Shown here: positions 14,900 to 16,104 of the stretch, in pieces | Layout of the letters: each line of letters begins with the position of its first letter | How positions within the stretch are numbered: the stretch's first letter is position 1 | Origin: Serpentinimonas sp. | GTDB lineage: Bacteria; Pseudomonadota; Gammaproteobacteria; Burkholderiales; Burkholderiaceae_C | Length of the DNA stretch: 16,104 bases | Direction: 5' to 3' | Assembly (NCBI GenBank): GCA_025458665.1 | Contig: JALOSG010000031.1 | Span: 1-16,104, forward strand | Notes under the pieces: model-generated | Told to the model about the DNA's origin: nothing | What the model saw: the letters and a program-made list of their open reading frames with translations, nothing else | The model's database searches: none | Made by a program: the position numbers and the translations under genes

Positions 14900-15874
14900 G
14901 TGCTGAATATCCTGCTTGTCACCCTACCGTTCTTTGCGCTGGTCGCCATGGGCTTTGTGGCCGCGCGCCGCGGCATGCTCCCGCTGGCCGCCATTCCCGG
15001 CCTCAACAGTTTCGTCCTGTTCTTTGCGCTGCCCTGCCTGCTGTACCGTTTTGGCTCGGAAACCCCCATTGCCCAGCTGCTCGATGCTTCGGTACTGGGC
15101 GTGTACCTGGTCTCGGCGCTTATCGTGGTGGCGTTGGCGGTGGCGTTCACGTTCAGCCGGCGCATCCGCTGGAACGACGCCTCCATGGGCGCGCTGGTGG
15201 CGGCCTTTCCCAACACCGGCTTCATGGGCGTGCCGCTGCTGGCTGCGCTCATAGGCCCAGCCGCCATCGGCCCCACCATCGTCACCATCGTGGTGGACAT
15301 GCTGGTCACCACCTCGCTGTGCGTGGCTCTTTCGCGGCTCGATGGGGCAGGCGGCGGAAAGAACGGCGCCAAGGCCAGCGTGTGGGCCGCTGCGGGCATG
15401 GCGCTCAAGGGGGTGGCCTCCAACCCCATGCCCTGGGCCATTCTGCTGGGCGCCGTGGCGTCGGCGTTCCAGTTCCAGCTGCCCAGCCCCGTCAAAACCA
15501 CCGTGTGGCTGCTCGCCGATGCCGCTTCCCCGGTAGCCCTGTTCACCATTGGCGCGGTGCTGGCCCGCTCCCAGATGCAGGCCGACCACCCCATGCCCCT
15601 GAGCGACTACGTGCCGGTGGCCCTCATCAAGCTGTTCATCCACCCGCTGGTGGTGCTGGCCGTGGGTGCCACTGCCGTGCAGCTGGGCGTGCCGCTGGAC
15701 CCCTTTGCCCTGACCGTGCTGGTGCTCATTGCTGCCCTGCCGAGTGCCAGCAACGTGAGCCTGCTGGCCGAACGCTATGGCGCCGACAACGGCCGCATTG
15801 CCCGCATCATTCTGGTGTCCACCGTGCTGGCGTTTTTCACGTTCTCCGGGGCGGTGGCGGTGCTGTGGGGGTAA
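14900..15874 (+). CDS. Auxin efflux carrier (AEC) family transporter
   Basis: The product is 324 residues with about ten hydrophobic segments in two halves separated by a polar loop near residues 150-165 (RLDGAGGGKNGAK). Family hallmarks are NTGFMGVPLL (105-114) in the first half and ALPSASNVSLLAERYG from about 279 in the second. Bacterial AEC proteins are inner-membrane permeases, some exporting malate or malonate; the plant hormone name is historical and the substrate here is unknown. The GTG at 14900 is chosen because it starts the first membrane segment (MLNILLVTLPFFALVAMG). It is divergent from rep across 67 bp and is followed by a candidate terminator. Confidence 0.92.
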   Translation: MLNILLVTLPFFALVAMGFVAARRGMLPLAAIPGLNSFVLFFALPCLLYRFGSETPIAQLLDASVLGVYLVSALIVVALAVAFTFSRRIRWNDASMGALVAAFPNTGFMGVPLLAALIGPAAIGPTIVTIVVDMLVTTSLCVALSRLDGAGGGKNGAKASVWAAAGMALKGVASNPMPWAILLGAVASAFQFQLPSPVKTTVWLLADAASPVALFTIGAVLARSQMQADHPMPLSDYVPVALIKLFIHPLVVLAVGATAVQLGVPLDPFALTVLVLIAALPSASNVSLLAERYGADNGRIARIILVSTVLAFFTFSGAVAVLWG

Positions 15875-15903
15875 ACCCTAGGCCATCTGTGGGCCGGGGT
15901 TCT

Positions 15904-15927
15904 ATGCACCGAAATTGTGCATTTTTT
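15904..15927 (+). terminator. Candidate intrinsic terminator of the permease gene (also an NtrC-like dyad)
   Basis: ATGCAC (15904-15909), a 7-base loop and GTGCAT (15917-15922) are followed by T up to 15927, about 30 bp after the stop codon. This fits a short rho-independent terminator. The same bases contain TGCACC-N5-TGTGCA (15905-15921), which also resembles an NtrC binding site; see the findings. Confidence 0.5.
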
Positions 15928-15971
15928 GTGGCGTGGGTGCGACAGACCACGCTGCTGAAGCGCTGAAAGTT

Positions 15972-16000
15972 TTGCCCTGAAGGGATGGTTCTGGTGCAAT
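15972..16000 (+). promoter_or_regulatory. Candidate extended -10 promoter of the porin gene
   Basis: TTGCCC (15972-15977, 4 of 6) and TGCAAT (15995-16000, 4 of 6) are 17 bp apart, and TGG directly before the -10 box (15992-15994) supplies the extended -10 TGn element. RNA would start near 16007, leaving a leader of about 72 nt before the ATG. Confidence 0.5.
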
Positions 16001-16013
16001 ACCAGAAGCTTCT
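15989..16013. repeat. Inverted repeat over the porin -10 box and adjoining palindrome
   Basis: TTCTGGT (15989-15995) and ACCAGAA (16001-16007) are a perfect 7-bp inverted repeat around GCAAT, so the loop is most of the -10 box. It overlaps the 10-bp palindrome AGAAGCTTCT (16004-16013) at the likely start of transcription. The placement fits an operator; the binding protein is unknown. Confidence 0.5.
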
Positions 16014-16078
16014 GACAAGAAGTCGGACGGCTCCTGAATACGGGCCGCCAGATTCATCAACCCTTGGAGATTTCCTAA

Positions 16079-16104
16079 ATGAAAAAGACTCTGATTGCTC
16101 TGGC
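16079..16104 (+). CDS. Probable outer-membrane porin, first nine codons (3' truncated)
   Basis: Only the start is in the window: ATG at 16079 with MKKTLIALA, preceded by GGAG (16066-16069) nine bases upstream, a good ribosome site. The residues are the beginning of a signal peptide. This exact style (MKK-TLIALA) is typical of Comamonadaceae and Burkholderia general porins (Porin_4 family), and the long regulated leader fits a highly expressed porin. Other exported proteins can start this way, so the call is an inference. Confidence 0.6.

Larger units (their letters stand above)
15875..16078. other. 204-bp non-coding region before the porin gene
   Basis: No credible gene is seen between the permease stop and the next ATG. 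The stretch holds a stem with a T tract (15904-15927), a GCGTGG/CCACGC inverted repeat with a ten-base loop (15931-15936 and 15947-15952), a promoter (15972-16000), and an inverted repeat over its -10 box (15989-16007). It is more AT-rich than the flanking genes, as expected of a regulatory region. Confidence 0.6.

Noticed and set aside
14833..15594. 254-codon N-terminal extension of rep
   Set aside because: It would be antisense to the permease gene and give no known domain. The ATG at 14832 with a promoter immediately upstream gives a normal Rep length.
13303..15966. 887-codon plus-strand frame opposite rep, running through the permease gene in another frame
   Set aside because: rep and the permease both show clear family motifs in their own frames. 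This frame is a chance result of high G+C.
15929..16000. Sigma-54 promoter for the porin gene
   Set aside because: TGGC at 15929 is not followed by TTGC at the required distance, and the GG at 15983-15984 has its GC one base too far away. Sigma-54 tolerates little change in spacing.
1..16104. CRISPR array, tRNA or rRNA genes, insertion sequences, toxin-antitoxin or defence genes
   Set aside because: I looked for spaced direct repeats, transposase-like frames, cloverleaf text and small paired genes, and saw none. Nearly all of the window is covered by recognised genes with uniform composition.

Overview
The window looks like an ordinary chromosomal stretch from a high-G+C betaproteobacterium, most likely family Comamonadaceae (order Burkholderiales). 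The pointers are the strong G/C bias at third codon positions, a DUF1631 protein beside secF, the LysM/dprA/def/fmt cluster, and a porin-type signal peptide start (MKKTLIALA) at the right edge. The family assignment is inferred from gene content and protein style, not from any search.

Layout, left to right. (1) 2-892: C-terminal part of a fused indolepyruvate ferredoxin oxidoreductase (+), cut by the window edge. (2) 956-4196: yajC-secD-secF (+), the accessory part of the Sec translocon, with a candidate promoter over the end of gene 1 and a weak terminator after secF. (3) 4318-6795: a large DUF1631 protein (+). (4) 6833-9279: a LysM-domain exported protein followed by dprA (-), with dprA starting at a TTG inside the upstream stop (TTGA). 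(5) 9475-12693: def, a BamE-like lipoprotein, fmt, azlC and azlD (+), tightly packed. def and fmt handle N-terminal formyl-Met; azlC/azlD form a branched-chain amino-acid exporter. (6) 12715-14832: a Rep/UvrD-family DNA helicase (-), convergent with azlD. (7) 14900-15874: an auxin-efflux-carrier-family permease (+), divergent from rep. (8) 16079-16104: the first nine codons of a probable porin (+), with a roughly 200-bp regulatory region in front.

Functionally this is housekeeping: protein export (YajC/SecDF, BamE-like lipoprotein, porin), protein N-terminus maturation (Def, Fmt), DNA uptake and replication (DprA, Rep), and small-molecule transport. I see no mobile element, CRISPR array, tRNA or rRNA gene, toxin-antitoxin pair or defence island, and no convincing unknown multi-gene system.

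The points worth a second look are regulatory or architectural: a CTTAAG dyad at the yajC promoter, three tandem heptamers before the DUF1631 gene, overlapping divergent LysM/def promoters with structured leaders, a two-repeat BamE-like lipoprotein between def and fmt, near-leaderless starts for rep and the permease, and an NtrC-like dyad plus an operator-like inverted repeat before the porin.
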